Source: Lactococcus garvieae (GTDB lineage: Bacteria > Bacillota > Bacilli > Lactobacillales > Streptococcaceae). Taken from it: DNA of 36,529 bases. The notes below the pieces were generated by a model, which was given only the letters and a program-made list of their open reading frames with translations, was not told where the DNA came from and did not search any database. The stretch lies in assembly GCF_016758115.1 (NCBI RefSeq), contig NZ_WIVG01000021.1:1-36529 (forward strand), read 5' to 3'. The stretch's first letter is position 1, and every line of letters begins with the position of its first letter. The translations under genes and the position numbers were made by a program. Below, piece after piece: positions 24,783 to 34,117 of the stretch.

Positions 24783-24793
24783 AAGGAAAAGAT

Positions 24794-26923
24794 ATGAAAA
24801 AGAAATTTGATATTATCGCTGTTGGACGTGCAGCAATTGATTTAAATGCCGTTGAACTTCATCAACCGATGGAGAAAACAAAAAACTTTAAAAAATACGT
24901 GGGTGGTTCCCCTGCAAATATCGTCATCGGTGCTAGAAAAATGGGACTTAAAACGGGCTTTATCGGCAAGCTTTCGGATGATCAACATGGTCGTTTTATC
25001 ATGAACTATTTGGAAGAGAAAGATGTGGATATAAGAGGCGTTGTGATTGACAAGGAAGGACACAAGTCTGGTCTTGCATTTACTGAAATTCTAAGCCCTT
25101 CCGAATCCAATATTCTCATGTATCGGCAAGATGTGGCAGATTTGTATTTGAGCCCAGAAGAAATTTTTGAGGATTATATCAAGCAGACCCATTATCTTTT
25201 AATTTCTGGAACGGCTCTTGCAGCAATTGCTTTTGCAAAACAGAAGCTCCGGCGTAAGATTTATGCTGTTTCTGCCTCGTCAGGTCCCGGTTCTGCCAAT
25301 ATGATTACTGCAGCAGCTACAGCTTATGCCAACAATTTACCCGTTCTTTTATTGCCAGCAGACGTTTGGTCAACAAGACAGCCAGATCCTGTCTTACAGC
25401 AATTCGAAAACCCTTTATCTATCGGCATTACGACCAATGATGCTTTCAAACCAGTCTCAAAATACTGGGATAAAATAGAACGACCAGAGCAGCTGATGAG
25501 CGCCTTGATTCGAGGTTTTGAGGTTCTGACTTCTTGGGATAATGCAGGCCCTGTAACGATCAGCTTGCCTCAAGATGTAGAAGGGATGGCTTATGACTAT
25601 CCCATCACTTTCTTTGATAAGCGCGTCCACTATCTGGATCGTCGCCCTGCTGTTGAGCGTGAGCTAGAAGAAGCAGTGCGCTTGATTCAAGCAGCACAAA
25701 AGCCTGTTATTATCGTAGGTGGCGGAGCTAAATATTCTGGAGCACAGGAAGTTCTTAAAGTTATGGCTGATGATTACCATATTCCCTTGGTCATGACTCA
25801 TGCCGGTCAGTCTACACTGAAGTCAGATTACAGGTATAATTTGGGAGGAACGGGTGTTTTGGGGACGTCAGCAGCTAATAAAGCCGTTATGCAGGCAGAC
25901 CTGATCATTGGTGTAGGTACTCATTACTCCGACTTTTTGACAGCCTCAAAAACCATTTATGACTTTGCTAGAGCTAAATTTATTAACATTAATGTCAATC
26001 GTTATCAAGCCTACAAATTTGATGCGTTTCAGATTGTCGCCGATGCTAAAACAGCCTTGACACAGCTACATGTTTTGCTCGCGGGTTATGAAACAGCATG
26101 GGGCGATGACATTTTCAAGTGGAAATATGAGTGGCAGCTTGAACGAGAGCGCTTAGGAAAATTGCATTTTACCAAGACTTTCTTTGAACCAGAAATAGCT
26201 GGGCACTTTTCACATGATTATCTAAAAAAATACAGTGAAATTTTGGGAACAGCGCTCACCCAGACAGAAGTCTTCTTGACTATTAATGACTTTGTTGATG
26301 ATAAGGCTACTATCGTAACCGCAGCAGGTTCTTTACCAGCGGAATTTCAGAGACTTTGGTGGTCCAAGAGTGAAAATACAAATCACTTAGAATATGGTTA
26401 CTCAACAATGGGTTACGAAATTGCGGCGAGCTTAGGGGTTAAGCTGGCAAATCCCGAAGCTGAAAGCTATGCACTCGTGGGAGATGGTTCCTTTCTCATG
26501 CTTCACAGCGAATTGGTAACAGCTTTACAGTATGACAAAAAAATCAATATCCTGCTTTTTGATAATGGTGGTTTTGGCTCGATTAATAACCTGCAAATGG
26601 AGCATGGTTTGATTTCGCAAGGAACAGAACGACTCACGCATGACAATCAAATTATGTACATCGATTATGCTGCAGTTGCGGCAGGATATGGGGCAAAAAC
26701 CTATCGGATTCGTACCCTAGAAGAACTTAAAACGGCACTTGAAGACAGCAAGGAACAACGATTTTCCACCTTATTTGACATCAAGGTTCTGCCAAAGACC
26801 ATGTCAAGCGACAATGTGGGTTCATGGTGGAATGTAGGGTATTCAGAGTGCTCCAATAATCTTCAAGCTCAAAAAATATCGGACCAAAGGGCTAAAGAAA
26901 GAAAAAAAGCTCGCCCTTACTAG
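24794..26923 (+). pseudogene. In-frame hybrid of truncated iolC and truncated iolD
   Basis: A single open frame of 709 codons joins two enzymes. Residues 1 to about 142 are the N-terminal part of the PfkB-type kinase IolC, with GRAAIDLNA and the YVGGSPANIVIGARKMG ligand motif. From about 144 (AIAFAKQKLRRKIYAVS) to the end it is IolD, the ThDP-dependent trihydroxycyclohexanedione hydrolase, with RQPDPVLQQ and the C-terminal ThDP motif GDGSFLMLHSELVTALQYDKK. Missing are roughly the last 185 residues of IolC, including the catalytic GAGD segment, and roughly the first 70 of IolD, including the Glu that activates ThDP. Neither activity is expected. Ribosome binding site AAGGAAAAG. Either one deletion fused the genes or the source assembly is collapsed here. 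Confidence 0.85.
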
Positions 26924-26969
26924 TTGTACAAGCAAGTAGTTCTACAAAAAAGAAAGAGAATTTATCCAA

Positions 26970-27962
26970 ATGAAAAAAGTAAATATCGCTATCATCTCCT
27001 ATGGTCGCATTGGGCGTGTCCACATGAAAAATCTTGTAGCATCGCCTTATTATAATGTTATTATGGTTTGTGATATCGTCAAACCAGATGATTTTGAGAC
27101 GGAATACCCAGAGATTTCTTTTGTGTCCGAGTATGCAGAGGTACTGGCTAACCCAGATGTAGATGCAGTTTTGATTGGAACACCAACCTCACTTCACCCG
27201 ATGCAGATTAAGGCAGCAGCTGAAGCAGGCAAGCATGTTTTTTGCGAAAAACCGCTAGGCTCTAGCATGAAGGAAATCCTAAAGGCTTATGAAGCAGTGA
27301 GAAAGTCAGGGGTTATCATGCAAACAGGATTCAACCGCCGCTTTGATGACGATTTCTTGGCTATAAAGTCACGTATCAGTGAAATTGGTAAGCCACAGAT
27401 TCTTAAAATTACCTCCCGTGACCCAGGTATGCCCCCCATTGAGTACGTAGAAAAATCGGGTGGTCTCTTTATGGATATGACGATTCACGACTTTGATATG
27501 GCTCGCTACATGTTTGGAGAGGTGAAGTCAATCTTTGTGCAGGCAGCTGCTCTGGTAGAGCCTGCTATCACAACATATGGTGACGTAGATACGGCAATCA
27601 TAATTTTAACCTTTGAAAATGGTGCTATTGGTGTAATTGATAATAGTCGTCAGGCTGTCTATGGCTATGATCAACGCATTGAAGTTTTTGGGTCTAAAGG
27701 GATGTTACAGAATGATAATCATCTGGAAAGTAATACTGTACTTTCTTCCAAGGCAGGGGTGTTCTCTGAGAAACCTCAGCATTTTTTCTTGGAACGTTAT
27801 CTGAAGTCTTACGATACAGAACTGACCTATTTTGCAAAGTCTATCCTTGATGAGAGCCCAGTAGTTTGTACGATGGAAGACGGCATTATGGCTGTTAAAA
27901 TTGCTCAAGCTGCCCAAAAGTCTTACCAGATTGGCTCGACTGTAGTTCTAAGCAATTCCTGA
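26970..27962 (+). CDS. iolG: Inositol 2-dehydrogenase-type oxidoreductase (first copy)
   Basis: A 330-residue Gfo/Idh/MocA-family enzyme that should oxidise myo-inositol with NAD to scyllo-inosose, the first step of the pathway. The N-terminal dinucleotide loop is unusual, ISYGRIGRVH, with Ser in place of the first Gly of GxGxxG. EKPLG (about residue 95) carries the catalytic Lys, and MDMTIHDFDMARY (about 170) carries the Asp and His of the active site. The ribosome binding site is AAAGAAAGAGAA, weaker than its neighbours. It lies 46 bp after the iolC/iolD hybrid. A small hairpin with a T tract separates it from the second copy. Confidence 0.88.
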   Translation: MKKVNIAIISYGRIGRVHMKNLVASPYYNVIMVCDIVKPDDFETEYPEISFVSEYAEVLANPDVDAVLIGTPTSLHPMQIKAAAEAGKHVFCEKPLGSSMKEILKAYEAVRKSGVIMQTGFNRRFDDDFLAIKSRISEIGKPQILKITSRDPGMPPIEYVEKSGGLFMDMTIHDFDMARYMFGEVKSIFVQAAALVEPAITTYGDVDTAIIILTFENGAIGVIDNSRQAVYGYDQRIEVFGSKGMLQNDNHLESNTVLSSKAGVFSEKPQHFFLERYLKSYDTELTYFAKSILDESPVVCTMEDGIMAVKIAQAAQKSYQIGSTVVLSNS

Positions 27963-27978
27963 ATCAAGAGACTGGTGA

Positions 27979-28007
27979 AATACATGATGAGCTATGTATT
28001 CTTTTTC
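27979..28007 (+). terminator. Weak hairpin with T tract between the two iolG genes
   Basis: AATACAT / ATGTATT (7 bp) with an 8-nt loop, then CTTTTTC. It may reduce read-through into the second gene. Confidence 0.4.
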
Positions 28008-28036
28008 TATAAAAATTTCATAAAAGAGGTGGATGA

Positions 28037-29056
28037 ATGTCAACAATCAATATCGCAATCATTGGTCTGGGGCGTTTAGGTATGTGTCATGCTGAGCATG
28101 TAGCAAGTATGCCTAAAGTAAAATTAAAAGCAGCCTTTGCTTTGGATGATGAACAATTAGATTTAGCACACTCCCGTTTTGGGGCTAAGCCTTATAAAGA
28201 CTGGCGGATGATGATTAATCAGGAGAATTTAGATGCTATTATCATCGCAGCTCCGACTGCTTTTCATCCAGAAATTACTATTTATGCTATAGAACATGGT
28301 CTGAATGTCTTTTGTGAGAAACCTATGGGAATTGATATGGAGGAAATTGAACAAATGGTTACGACGATCAAGTCACGCCCAGAGCAGATTTTCCAGCTCG
28401 GCTTCATGCGGCGTTTTGATCCGTCTTATCAAGAAGCTAAACGGATGGTGATTTCGCAAGAACTGGGCGACATTCTCTATATGCGAGGTTACGGCATTGA
28501 CCCTTTCAAGAATCTAAAGAGTTTTGTAAACTATGCAGGCAGCAACGACTCTGGTGGCATATTTCTGGACATGACCATCCATGATATTGACTTGGTCCGT
28601 TGGATTGTGGGAAAAGAACCTGTTGAGGTTTATGCAGTGGGAAATTCTCTTGCGGCACCTGAATTGCAAAAGATGGGAGAATTTGAGACAGGGGTAGCTA
28701 ATCTTCGCTTTGATAACGATATGGTCGCCACTTTGGTAGCAGGACGTACTGCAGCTCATGGAAATCACGTTGAATTTGAAATCATGGGAAGCAAGGGCTG
28801 GATTCGGGTGGGGCAGGAAGCTTCTCCCTACTATACGACATTATTTACTGATAAAGGAATCGTTAGACCTTGTATGCAATCTTTCCCGGAACGCTTTTCT
28901 GAAGCTTTTAAGGCAGAATTACAAGCCTTCATTTATGCAGTTAGCTCCGGAAAACCTAATACTGTAGCAGCAGAAGTTGAAGATGGACGTGCAGCATCTA
29001 AAATAGCTAGAGCTTGTCAAGAGTCTGCAAAGCATCATCACATTGTCAAGCTTTAG
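28037..29056 (+). CDS. iolG2: Inositol 2-dehydrogenase-type oxidoreductase (second copy)
   Basis: A 339-residue Gfo/Idh/MocA enzyme similar to the preceding gene but clearly diverged. It has a full GLGRLGMCHAEH dinucleotide loop, CEKPMG with the catalytic Lys, and LDMTIHDIDLVRW with the active-site Asp/His. In inositol operons of lactobacilli two adjacent iolG genes are usual, and the second often prefers a different inositol isomer; that preference is inference here. Ribosome binding site AGAGGTGG. It is the last iol gene in the window: no iolE dehydratase or iolJ aldolase follows before the ribose operon. Confidence 0.87.
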   Translation: MSTINIAIIGLGRLGMCHAEHVASMPKVKLKAAFALDDEQLDLAHSRFGAKPYKDWRMMINQENLDAIIIAAPTAFHPEITIYAIEHGLNVFCEKPMGIDMEEIEQMVTTIKSRPEQIFQLGFMRRFDPSYQEAKRMVISQELGDILYMRGYGIDPFKNLKSFVNYAGSNDSGGIFLDMTIHDIDLVRWIVGKEPVEVYAVGNSLAAPELQKMGEFETGVANLRFDNDMVATLVAGRTAAHGNHVEFEIMGSKGWIRVGQEASPYYTTLFTDKGIVRPCMQSFPERFSEAFKAELQAFIYAVSSGKPNTVAAEVEDGRAASKIARACQESAKHHHIVKL

Positions 29057-29297
29057 CAAGTAGACAATTCTTGGTACATATTATTATGGCAGGCGTGCTA
29101 ATCTTAAAAGTTTAAGGTTGCTAGATACTCTCTTTCATCTTTGGCTCACAATCTTGCCATGCTTTGTGAGAGACAAGAAAACATCCCATTATTTAGTAAG
29201 AAAATAATTTTTTTAGCAATGTTAAGGAAAAGTTTCCCCCTTTAGGCCAAGAGATAGTACTTATCACATGTCACTTGAAAAAAATTGTGATTTCCCT
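29057..29297. other. Gap between iolG2 and the ribose operon
   Basis: No gene is visible. It holds a 7-bp stem CTCACAA / TTGTGAG (about 29136-29160) without a T tract, and AT-rich sequence. I found no recognisable remnant of iolE or iolJ. The ribose promoter begins at 29298. Confidence 0.5.
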
Positions 29298-29326
29298 TGA
29301 CAAAGCGAATGTAAACGTGTACAATG
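29298..29326 (+). promoter_or_regulatory. Promoter of the rbs operon
   Basis: TTGACA at 29298-29303, a 17-bp spacer and TACAAT at 29321-29326. Confidence 0.8.
29311..29324 (+). promoter_or_regulatory. Catabolite-response element (cre) of the rbs operon
   Basis: TGTAAACGTGTACA matches 13 of 14 positions of WGWAARCGYTWWMA. It overlaps the spacer and -10, so CcpA binding should block RNA polymerase when a preferred sugar is present. Confidence 0.75.
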
Positions 29327-29338
29327 ATGTTAACAAAA

Positions 29339-29354
29339 TGGGAACGGTACCATA
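29339..29354 (+). promoter_or_regulatory. Candidate RbsR operator
   Basis: ATGGGAACGGTACCAT, an imperfect palindrome with the central CG typical of LacI-family sites (ATGGnAnCGnTnCCAT), lies just downstream of the transcription start. Confidence 0.6.
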
Positions 29355-29374
29355 ATTAATCGGAGTAGAAAATC

Positions 29375-30358
29375 ATGGTTACAATAAAACAAGTTGCTGA
29401 AGAAGCAGGAGTATCTAAATCTACAGTTTCACGTTATATTTCGCAAAATGGTTATGTCAGTCAAGAAGCGCAAGAAAAGATTGAAGCAGCTATAACCAAG
29501 CTTAATTTTGTACCCAATCTTTCAGCCAGATCATTGAAGACAAAACATAGTCAGATTGTGGGCTTGCTTTTACCAGATATTTCAAATCCATTTTTCCCAA
29601 TGCTGGCAAAAGGAGTGGAGAAATTTCTAAAAGAACATGGCTATAGAGTTTTGCTTGGTAACATTGGTGAGGATAATCAATTTGAAGAAGACTATCTCAA
29701 AGTACTTATGCAAACCAATGCTGCAGGTGTAATTACAACCAATGATTTTCGAGAAGCATTTCCAGAAATTAAGCTTCCGACAGTGATTGTTGACCGGGTA
29801 GGGCAAAAAAGTGATTTTGGCGTTTTTTCAGATAATTTATCGGGAGGAAAGATTGCTGCGCATGTGATTGTTGAAGCTGGTGCAAAAAAGGTCGCAGTCA
29901 TAAGTGGTCCTGTAACAGCAGAAAGTATTAACAATCGTTTTAAAGCAAGCATTGCTTACCTCAAAAAAACAAAAACACACTATGAAACCTTTTACAGTCA
30001 GAGTTATGATTTCGATGAAATTCTTAAAGAAGCCAAGCAGGTTTTGAAGCACAATGATTTTGACAGCATCATCGCTCCATCTGATATTCATGCTATGGCC
30101 TATATCCGTGAACTCCACCATTTAGGCAAACGTATTCCAGAAGATGTACAAATTATTGGCTATGATGATATTCTAATGAGCCAGTACATGTATCCAGCTT
30201 TATCAACCATTCACCAAGATGCTTATGAAATGGGATATGAAGCAGCAAAGTTAATTTATAAATTATCATTAGGACAGGAAATCAAATCACGGCAGTTACA
30301 ACTGCCTGTACGCTATGTTGAACGAGAAACAATTAGGAAAAGAGAAAGTAATGAGTAA
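29375..30358 (+). CDS. rbsR: LacI-family ribose operon repressor
   Basis: A 327-residue LacI/GalR regulator. The helix-turn-helix and hinge cover about residues 1-60 (IKQVAEEAGVSKSTVSRYIS and LNFVPNLSARSLKT). The rest is a periplasmic-binding-protein-like core with LLLPDISNPFFPMLAKGVE and IIGYDDILMSQYMYPALSTI, which places it with RbsR. It should bind the operator at 29339-29354 and release it with ribose. The gene is the first in the operon it controls and overlaps rbsK by 8 nt. Ribosome binding site GGAG, 8-10 nt upstream. Confidence 0.92.
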   Translation: MVTIKQVAEEAGVSKSTVSRYISQNGYVSQEAQEKIEAAITKLNFVPNLSARSLKTKHSQIVGLLLPDISNPFFPMLAKGVEKFLKEHGYRVLLGNIGEDNQFEEDYLKVLMQTNAAGVITTNDFREAFPEIKLPTVIVDRVGQKSDFGVFSDNLSGGKIAAHVIVEAGAKKVAVISGPVTAESINNRFKASIAYLKKTKTHYETFYSQSYDFDEILKEAKQVLKHNDFDSIIAPSDIHAMAYIRELHHLGKRIPEDVQIIGYDDILMSQYMYPALSTIHQDAYEMGYEAAKLIYKLSLGQEIKSRQLQLPVRYVERETIRKRESNE

Positions 30359-31256
30359 AATAGTTGTTGTTGGTAGTATTGCGATGGACTTAGTGACAAT
30401 TACTGAGCAAGTACCAGAAACAGGAGAGACCGTTTTTGGAAAAGCTTTTTCAATGGTGCCTGGCGGTAAAGGTGCCAATCAAGCAGTGGCTATTGGTCGT
30501 TTGGCTCCCAAACAAGTTTCAATGATTGGTGCAGTAGGTCAAGACGCTTTTGGAAAGAGTATTTTGGATAATTTTACTGCCCAAGGTGTTCTTGTGGACG
30601 AAGTGGGAACGGTACCAGAGACTACAGGGGTCGCTCAGATTACATTATTTGAAAACGATAACCGCATTATCGTCATCCCTGGTGCCAATAAGACCGTGCT
30701 CACAGATACTTGGACGTCTGAGTGGGATATCATAAAAGCAAGTCAATTGGTTGTCTTGCAAAATGAAATTCCGCATGAAAGTAATATGGCGATAGCAAAG
30801 TATTGTCAGGAAAACGGGATTAAAGTCCTCTATAACCCTGGACCGGCCCGTGAGACAGACTTTCAGATGTTACCTTTCGTAGATTTCATCACACCTAACG
30901 AGCATGAGAGCAGAATGTTGCTTCCCCACTTGAGTTTGGAAGAAGCCTTGGCTAAGTATCCAAACAAGCTCATTGTTACTGTAGGAGCTGAGGGTGTGAT
31001 TTTCCACAATGGTCAAAGTATTGAGAGAGTTCCAGCAATAAAAGCTGAAGTAGTGGATACAACTGGTGCAGGAGATACCTTTAATGGTGCCTTTGGTTTT
31101 GCAATAACATCAGGTCTATCTGTAAAAGAAGCAATTAAATTTGCAATAATTGCTTCTCATCTCTCTGTTCAAAAATTTGGAGCACAAGGCGGAATGCCTA
31201 CACTTGAAGCAATTAAGGAGCATGAACAATATGAAAAAACATGGTATTTTGAATAG
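30351..31256 (+). CDS. rbsK: Ribokinase
   Basis: A 301-residue PfkB-family kinase that phosphorylates D-ribose to ribose 5-phosphate for the pentose phosphate pathway. Signatures are VVGSIAMDLV at the N-terminus, MVPGGKGANQAVAIGRL (PfkB motif 1) and DTTGAGDTFNGAF (motif 2), with the catalytic base Asp242. Start chosen at 30351, overlapping the rbsR stop, with AGGAAAAGAG upstream; a 12-codon in-frame extension lies inside rbsR. It overlaps rbsD by 26 nt. Confidence 0.96.
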   Translation: MSKIVVVGSIAMDLVTITEQVPETGETVFGKAFSMVPGGKGANQAVAIGRLAPKQVSMIGAVGQDAFGKSILDNFTAQGVLVDEVGTVPETTGVAQITLFENDNRIIVIPGANKTVLTDTWTSEWDIIKASQLVVLQNEIPHESNMAIAKYCQENGIKVLYNPGPARETDFQMLPFVDFITPNEHESRMLLPHLSLEEALAKYPNKLIVTVGAEGVIFHNGQSIERVPAIKAEVVDTTGAGDTFNGAFGFAITSGLSVKEAIKFAIIASHLSVQKFGAQGGMPTLEAIKEHEQYEKTWYFE

Positions 31257-31629
31257 CGATTTGGCAAAGATTGTGGATGATTTAGGACACACCGATCGCG
31301 TTTGTATTGGCGATTTAGGACTTCCTGTACCGAAAGACATTAAAAAAATAGATTTAGCTCTAAGTCATGGTACACCGGATTTTCAAGCAGTTTTGGATAT
31401 ATATTTAGAAAATGTTTTTGTTGAAAAAGTTATTTTAGCTGAAGAGATAAAAACACAAAACCCGAAACAGCTGCAGCAAATCATAAAAAAACTGAATCAT
31501 ACTGCAGTCATAGAATTTGTAAGTCATGAAACACTGAAAGATATGAATAAAGAAGTGAAAGCGATAGTAAGAACAGGTGAAAATACACCTTATTCGAATA
31601 TTATTCTACAGTCGGGGGTAAGGCTTTGA
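31231..31629 (+). CDS. rbsD: D-ribose pyranase
   Basis: A 132-residue RbsD protein, which converts the pyranose and furanose forms of ribose so that the kinase receives the right one. The catalytic His20 stands in DLGHTDRVCIGD, and GLPVP, ALSHGTPDF and the C-terminal RTGENTPYSNIILQSGV match the family. The start at 31231 has AAGGAG 10 nt upstream, within the end of rbsK; an upstream in-frame extension lies wholly in rbsK. Its stop overlaps the rbsA start (TTGA). Confidence 0.95.
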   Translation: MKKHGILNSDLAKIVDDLGHTDRVCIGDLGLPVPKDIKKIDLALSHGTPDFQAVLDIYLENVFVEKVILAEEIKTQNPKQLQQIIKKLNHTAVIEFVSHETLKDMNKEVKAIVRTGENTPYSNIILQSGVRL

Positions 31630-33101
31630 AAATTGAAATGCAGAATATCTCCAAATCCTTCGGTAGCAATAAGGTACTCGAGGGCATTGATTTGCTCATC
31701 AAGTCCGGCGAAGTACATGCATTGATGGGAGAAAACGGAGCAGGAAAATCTACTTTGATGAATATCTTGACCGGCCTTTTTCCAGCAAGCGGTGGAGAGA
31801 TTGTGATTGATGGGAAGCAGAAGCGTTTTAGTAATCCACAAGCAGCTGAAGTGTTCGGGATTAGTTTTATTCATCAAGAAATGAATACTTGGCCAGATTT
31901 GACTGTTTTGGAAAATTTATTTTTAGGGCGTGAAATCAAAAATAAATTTGGACTTTTGGATAATAAGGCAATGCGAAAAAAAGCAGCATATGCTTTTGAA
32001 CAATTAGGTGTTACGATTGATTTGGATGCCGTCATTGGTAAACTTTCGGTTGGTCAGCAACAAATGGTCGAAATTGCCAAGTCATTCCTTTCAGACTTGA
32101 AAATCTTAATCATGGATGAGCCAACAGCTGCACTTACAGAGCGTGAAACGGAGCGTTTATTTAAGGTTATTGAGGGACTCAAAGCCGGTGGCGTTGGGAT
32201 TGTTTATATCTCTCACCGTATGGAAGAAATCTTTAAAATTACCGATTGTGTAACCGTTATGCGTGATGGTTTGGTGATTGATACCAAGAAAACAAGCGAA
32301 ACGAATGTCGATGAACTGGTTCGCAAGATGGTTGGACGGGAAATATCGGACTATTATCCTGAAAAAACTGCTCAAATTGGGGACGTCGTTTTTGAAGTTG
32401 AAAATCTTTCAGGTGAGAGGTTTAAAGATGTTTCATTCCAAGTGAAATCAGGCGAAATTTTAGCTTTTGCTGGGCTTATGGGTGCAGGGAGAACCGAAGT
32501 CATGCGTGCTATCTTTGGCATAGATAAGCTACAGTCGGGAGTCATTAAAATCAATGGCCAAGTGAAAAGCATTAATTCGCCAGCTGATGCAATTCATCAA
32601 GGAATCGGTTTCTTAACAGAAAATCGTAAAGAAGAAGGACTAGTGCTTGACTTCTCCATTCGAGAAAATATTACATTACCAAGTAACTATGATTTTGTCA
32701 AAAGAGGAATTTTTGATGAAAAAACTTCACTGGAATTTGTTGAGCGCCTGTCGGAGCGCTTGAAAGTTAAGGCAACAGATGTTAACCAAACTGTTGGAAG
32801 CCTGTCTGGTGGAAATCAACAAAAAGTTGTTTTGGCAAAATGGATTGGTATTGCACCAAAAGTACTCATTCTCGATGAACCTACTCGTGGCGTTGATGTA
32901 GGTGCCAAACGTGAAATCTATCAGCTCATTAACGAGTTGGCTGAGCGTGGCGTACCAATTATTATGGTGTCGAGTGATTTACCAGAAGTTTTAGGTGTTT
33001 CAGATCGTATTGCTGTCATGCACGAAGGAAAAATTGCAGGTATCTTGGACAAATCAGAAGCGAGCCAAGAGAAAATTATGCAGCTGGCCACTGTTAATTA
33101 A
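31626..33101 (+). CDS. rbsA: Ribose ABC importer, ATP-binding protein
   Basis: A 491-residue duplicated ABC ATPase that drives ribose import. Domain 1 has Walker A GENGAGKST (35-43), signature LSVGQQQ and Walker B LKILIMDEPTAALT. Domain 2 has the degenerate Walker A GLMGAGRTE typical of this family, then LSGGNQQKVVLAKW and LILDEPTRGVDVG. The start appears to be TTG at 31626, overlapping the rbsD stop and preceded by GGGGG. An ATG four codons later (31638) is possible but lies too far from that site. It is coupled to rbsD and followed by rbsC after 33 bp. Confidence 0.94.
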   Translation: MKIEMQNISKSFGSNKVLEGIDLLIKSGEVHALMGENGAGKSTLMNILTGLFPASGGEIVIDGKQKRFSNPQAAEVFGISFIHQEMNTWPDLTVLENLFLGREIKNKFGLLDNKAMRKKAAYAFEQLGVTIDLDAVIGKLSVGQQQMVEIAKSFLSDLKILIMDEPTAALTERETERLFKVIEGLKAGGVGIVYISHRMEEIFKITDCVTVMRDGLVIDTKKTSETNVDELVRKMVGREISDYYPEKTAQIGDVVFEVENLSGERFKDVSFQVKSGEILAFAGLMGAGRTEVMRAIFGIDKLQSGVIKINGQVKSINSPADAIHQGIGFLTENRKEEGLVLDFSIRENITLPSNYDFVKRGIFDEKTSLEFVERLSERLKVKATDVNQTVGSLSGGNQQKVVLAKWIGIAPKVLILDEPTRGVDVGAKREIYQLINELAERGVPIIMVSSDLPEVLGVSDRIAVMHEGKIAGILDKSEASQEKIMQLATVN

Positions 33102-33134
33102 AACAAATTTCAATTAATAATTGAGGAGGAAAAA

Positions 33135-34076
33135 GTGAAAGCACTCACGAATAAATTCAGTTCATTGACGACTTTGCTCGCTTTGATTGTATTGATGGTT
33201 GTCATCACCATCATTAACCCCAACTTTTTAACTACTAATAACTTGCTCAACTTGCTTTTGCAGGTAACCGCAAATGGCTTCATCGCCTTCGGTATGACCT
33301 TTGTTATCTTAACTTCAGGAATTGATCTCTCAGTAGGTTCAATACTAGCCTTGTCGAGTGCTATTACAGCGGGTCTAATCGCCAACGGCATGCCTGTACC
33401 CTTAGCCATTGTTGTAGCTTTATTACTAGGCGGCGTCTTAGGCATGATTAACGGTTTGCTGATTTCCTTTGGCAAGCTAGCACCCTTCATTGTGACTCTT
33501 GCAACCATGACCATCTTTCGCGGGGCAACTTTAGTTTATACAAATGGAAATCCTATTACTCAAGGTATGTCTAACAGTTATCTTTTCAAATTTTTAGGTC
33601 AAGGTTATATTTTGGGTATACCTTTCCCTGTTATCTTAATGTTTGTTGTTTTCATCATACTTTATGTTGTTTTGCATAAAACAGCCTTTGGTAAATCAGT
33701 TTATGCATTAGGGGGTAATGAGAAGGCAGCCTACATCTCGGGCATTAAACTTAACAAGGTTAAAATCTTGATTTATACTATTTCAGGTGTAATGGCTTCT
33801 ATCTCTGGATTGATTATCACATCACGGTTAAGCTCCGCACAGCCAACAGCAGGAGCATCTTATGAGATGGATGCTATTGCTGCAGTAGTTCTTGGTGGAA
33901 CCTCACTCATGGGGGGCAAAGGTCGCTTAATCGGTACTTTGATTGGTGCATTGATTATTGGTGTCTTGAACAATGGACTAAATATTATTGGCGTGTCAGC
34001 ATTTTGGCAACAAGTAGTCAAAGGTGTGGTTATCCTTATTGCGGTTATGCTAGACCGTTTGAAAACTAGCAAATAA
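33135..34076 (+). CDS. rbsC: Ribose ABC importer, permease
   Basis: A 313-residue polytopic permease of the BPD_transp_2 family with eight to ten membrane spans. The segment FVILTSGIDLSVGSILALSS and the later GKSVYALGGNEKAAYISGI match RbsC and mark the contact with RbsA. The start codon is GTG, 5 nt after GAGGAGG. The protein pairs as a homodimer with RbsA and RbsB in the membrane. Confidence 0.95.
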   Translation: MKALTNKFSSLTTLLALIVLMVVITIINPNFLTTNNLLNLLLQVTANGFIAFGMTFVILTSGIDLSVGSILALSSAITAGLIANGMPVPLAIVVALLLGGVLGMINGLLISFGKLAPFIVTLATMTIFRGATLVYTNGNPITQGMSNSYLFKFLGQGYILGIPFPVILMFVVFIILYVVLHKTAFGKSVYALGGNEKAAYISGIKLNKVKILIYTISGVMASISGLIITSRLSSAQPTAGASYEMDAIAAVVLGGTSLMGGKGRLIGTLIGALIIGVLNNGLNIIGVSAFWQQVVKGVVILIAVMLDRLKTSK

Positions 34077-34117
34077 TTAACGTTATCAAAAATTTATTTC
34101 ATATAGGAGAATTTCAA

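Noticed and set aside
29136-29160. Stem CTCACAA/TTGTGAG after iolG2 as the operon terminator
   Set aside because: There is no T tract after it, so I left it only as a note in the gap description.
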